A DNA stretch of 6,629 bases. It comes from Akkermansiaceae bacterium UBA985. Lineage in GTDB: Bacteria > Verrucomicrobiota > Verrucomicrobiia > Verrucomicrobiales > Akkermansiaceae. A model generated the notes under the pieces. That model was not told where the DNA came from, did no database searches, and was given only the letters and a program-made list of their open reading frames with translations. The position numbers and the translations under genes were made by a program. Every line of letters starts with the position of its first letter. The stretch's first letter is position 1. Shown piece by piece: positions 5,969-6,629 of this stretch. The stretch is taken from contig DBBL01000033.1 in assembly GCA_002292185.1 (NCBI GenBank), forward strand, positions 2,046-8,674, written 5' to 3'.

Positions 5969-6629
5969 ATGGCCAACCTTCGCGACATCCGCCGACGTAT
6001 TAAGTCGGTCAAAAGCACCTCGCAAATCACTAAGGCGATGCAGCTTGTTGCTGCCGCTAAAATGAAGAAAGCGCAGGACCAGGCACTCGCAGGTCGTAAC
6101 TACGCGGACGAGCTTAACAAGGTTCTGACGAACCTTAAGCAGAACGTCGATGGCGATGCTCATCCTCTGCTCGAGAAGCGTGAGGGTGGAAAAACCCTGA
6201 TGCTGGTGATCAGCACTAACAAAGGTCTTTGTGGCGGACTCAACACCAACCTGCTCAAGAAGGTCCGTGAAGAGTCCGATGAAAACACTCACTATGTCAC
6301 CGTGGGGCGCAAGCTGCGCACTTCACTTGCTAAAAGCGGAGCAACACTGGTGGCCGACTTCGAAGTTAACGACCCGCTTCCGTTTTCAGAAGCTCGCCCG
6401 ATTGCAAAGTTTCTCACTGATAAATTCCTCAGCGGTGAATACAACAAGGTCCAGGTAGCTTTCACCAATTTTGTTAGCACTTTACGTCAAGACCCTTGGG
6501 TAGCTCAGCTTCTTACCATTGAGTCTGATACCCTTGCTGAAAAGCGCGCCTACGAGGGTGTTGGTAAAGATCAGGTCAAAGAGACCGATAAAGATGAGGC
6601 ACTCGCAAGCGACTACATCTTCGAGCCAA
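5969..6629 (+). CDS. atpG: ATP synthase F1 subunit gamma (3' end beyond window)
   Basis: Gamma is the central rotor shaft joining the c ring to the alpha3beta3 head. The frame opens at ATG 5969 and stays open to the window end, giving 220 codons of an expected ~290, so about 70 C-terminal residues are missing. The N-terminus MANLRDIRRRIKSVKSTSQITKAMQLVAAAKMKKAQ is the highly conserved gamma coiled-coil helix, with M24 in the QITKAM motif. The globular domain contains LMLVISTNKGLCGGLN, the typical gamma Rossmann-like start. The last visible residues, ASDYIFEP, match the family segment that leads into the C-terminal helix. There is no Shine-Dalgarno sequence in the 54-bp gap after atpA. The gene continues the operon, and atpD and atpC are expected to the right. 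Confidence 0.96.
   Translation, partial: MANLRDIRRRIKSVKSTSQITKAMQLVAAAKMKKAQDQALAGRNYADELNKVLTNLKQNVDGDAHPLLEKREGGKTLMLVISTNKGLCGGLNTNLLKKVREESDENTHYVTVGRKLRTSLAKSGATLVADFEVNDPLPFSEARPIAKFLTDKFLSGEYNKVQVAFTNFVSTLRQDPWVAQLLTIESDTLAEKRAYEGVGKDQVKETDKDEALASDYIFEP

Overview
The window holds one minus-strand gene for an HU-family nucleoid protein at the left edge. It is followed by two plus-strand units: a gene for a permuted NlpC/P60 (YiiX/LRAT-like) cysteine hydrolase, and the first six genes of an F-type ATP synthase operon, atpB-atpE-atpF-atpH-atpA-atpG. The last gene, atpG, runs off the right edge. Subunits beta and epsilon (atpD, atpC) would be expected further right. No atpI is visible upstream.

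Organism: a free-living bacterium of moderate GC content. The a subunit with a signal-peptide-like N-terminus, the very short delta subunit, the style of the YiiX-like protein and the general lack of Shine-Dalgarno sequences in front of the atp genes together suggest the Verrucomicrobiota or a relative in the PVC group. This is inference from protein style; no 16S rRNA or other marker is present.

Layout: 1-94 contains an intrinsic terminator for the HU gene (9-34, reading leftward) and a second, larger inverted repeat (45-79). HU is at 90-365 (-). The region 366 to about 590 is shared by the divergent HU gene and the hydrolase gene, whose true start is uncertain. The hydrolase frame ends at 1951. 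The 143 bp before atpB (1952-2094) contains a perfect 18-bp dyad, TTGTGAAAAATTTCACAA, which matches the known Rex (NADH/NAD+ sensor) operator and also fits the CRP half-site pattern. A weak promoter candidate follows it. The atp genes then run with gaps of 39-91 bp, with no overlaps.

The atp products build the membrane sector Fo (a, c, b), the peripheral stalk (b, delta) and part of F1 (alpha, gamma). The c subunit has a single carboxylate and no sodium-binding signature, so the enzyme is predicted to be proton-driven. The gap between atpE and atpF holds a strong stem followed by a U-rich tract, resembling an intrinsic terminator inside the operon. If it works as a partial terminator or an mRNA stabiliser, it would let c be made in excess of the downstream subunits. 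The most interesting points are this internal hairpin, the Rex-like operator, the 130-residue delta subunit, and the helical N-terminal region of the hydrolase. I see no CRISPR array, tRNA, rRNA, insertion sequence or defence system, and nothing that clearly amounts to a wholly new system.
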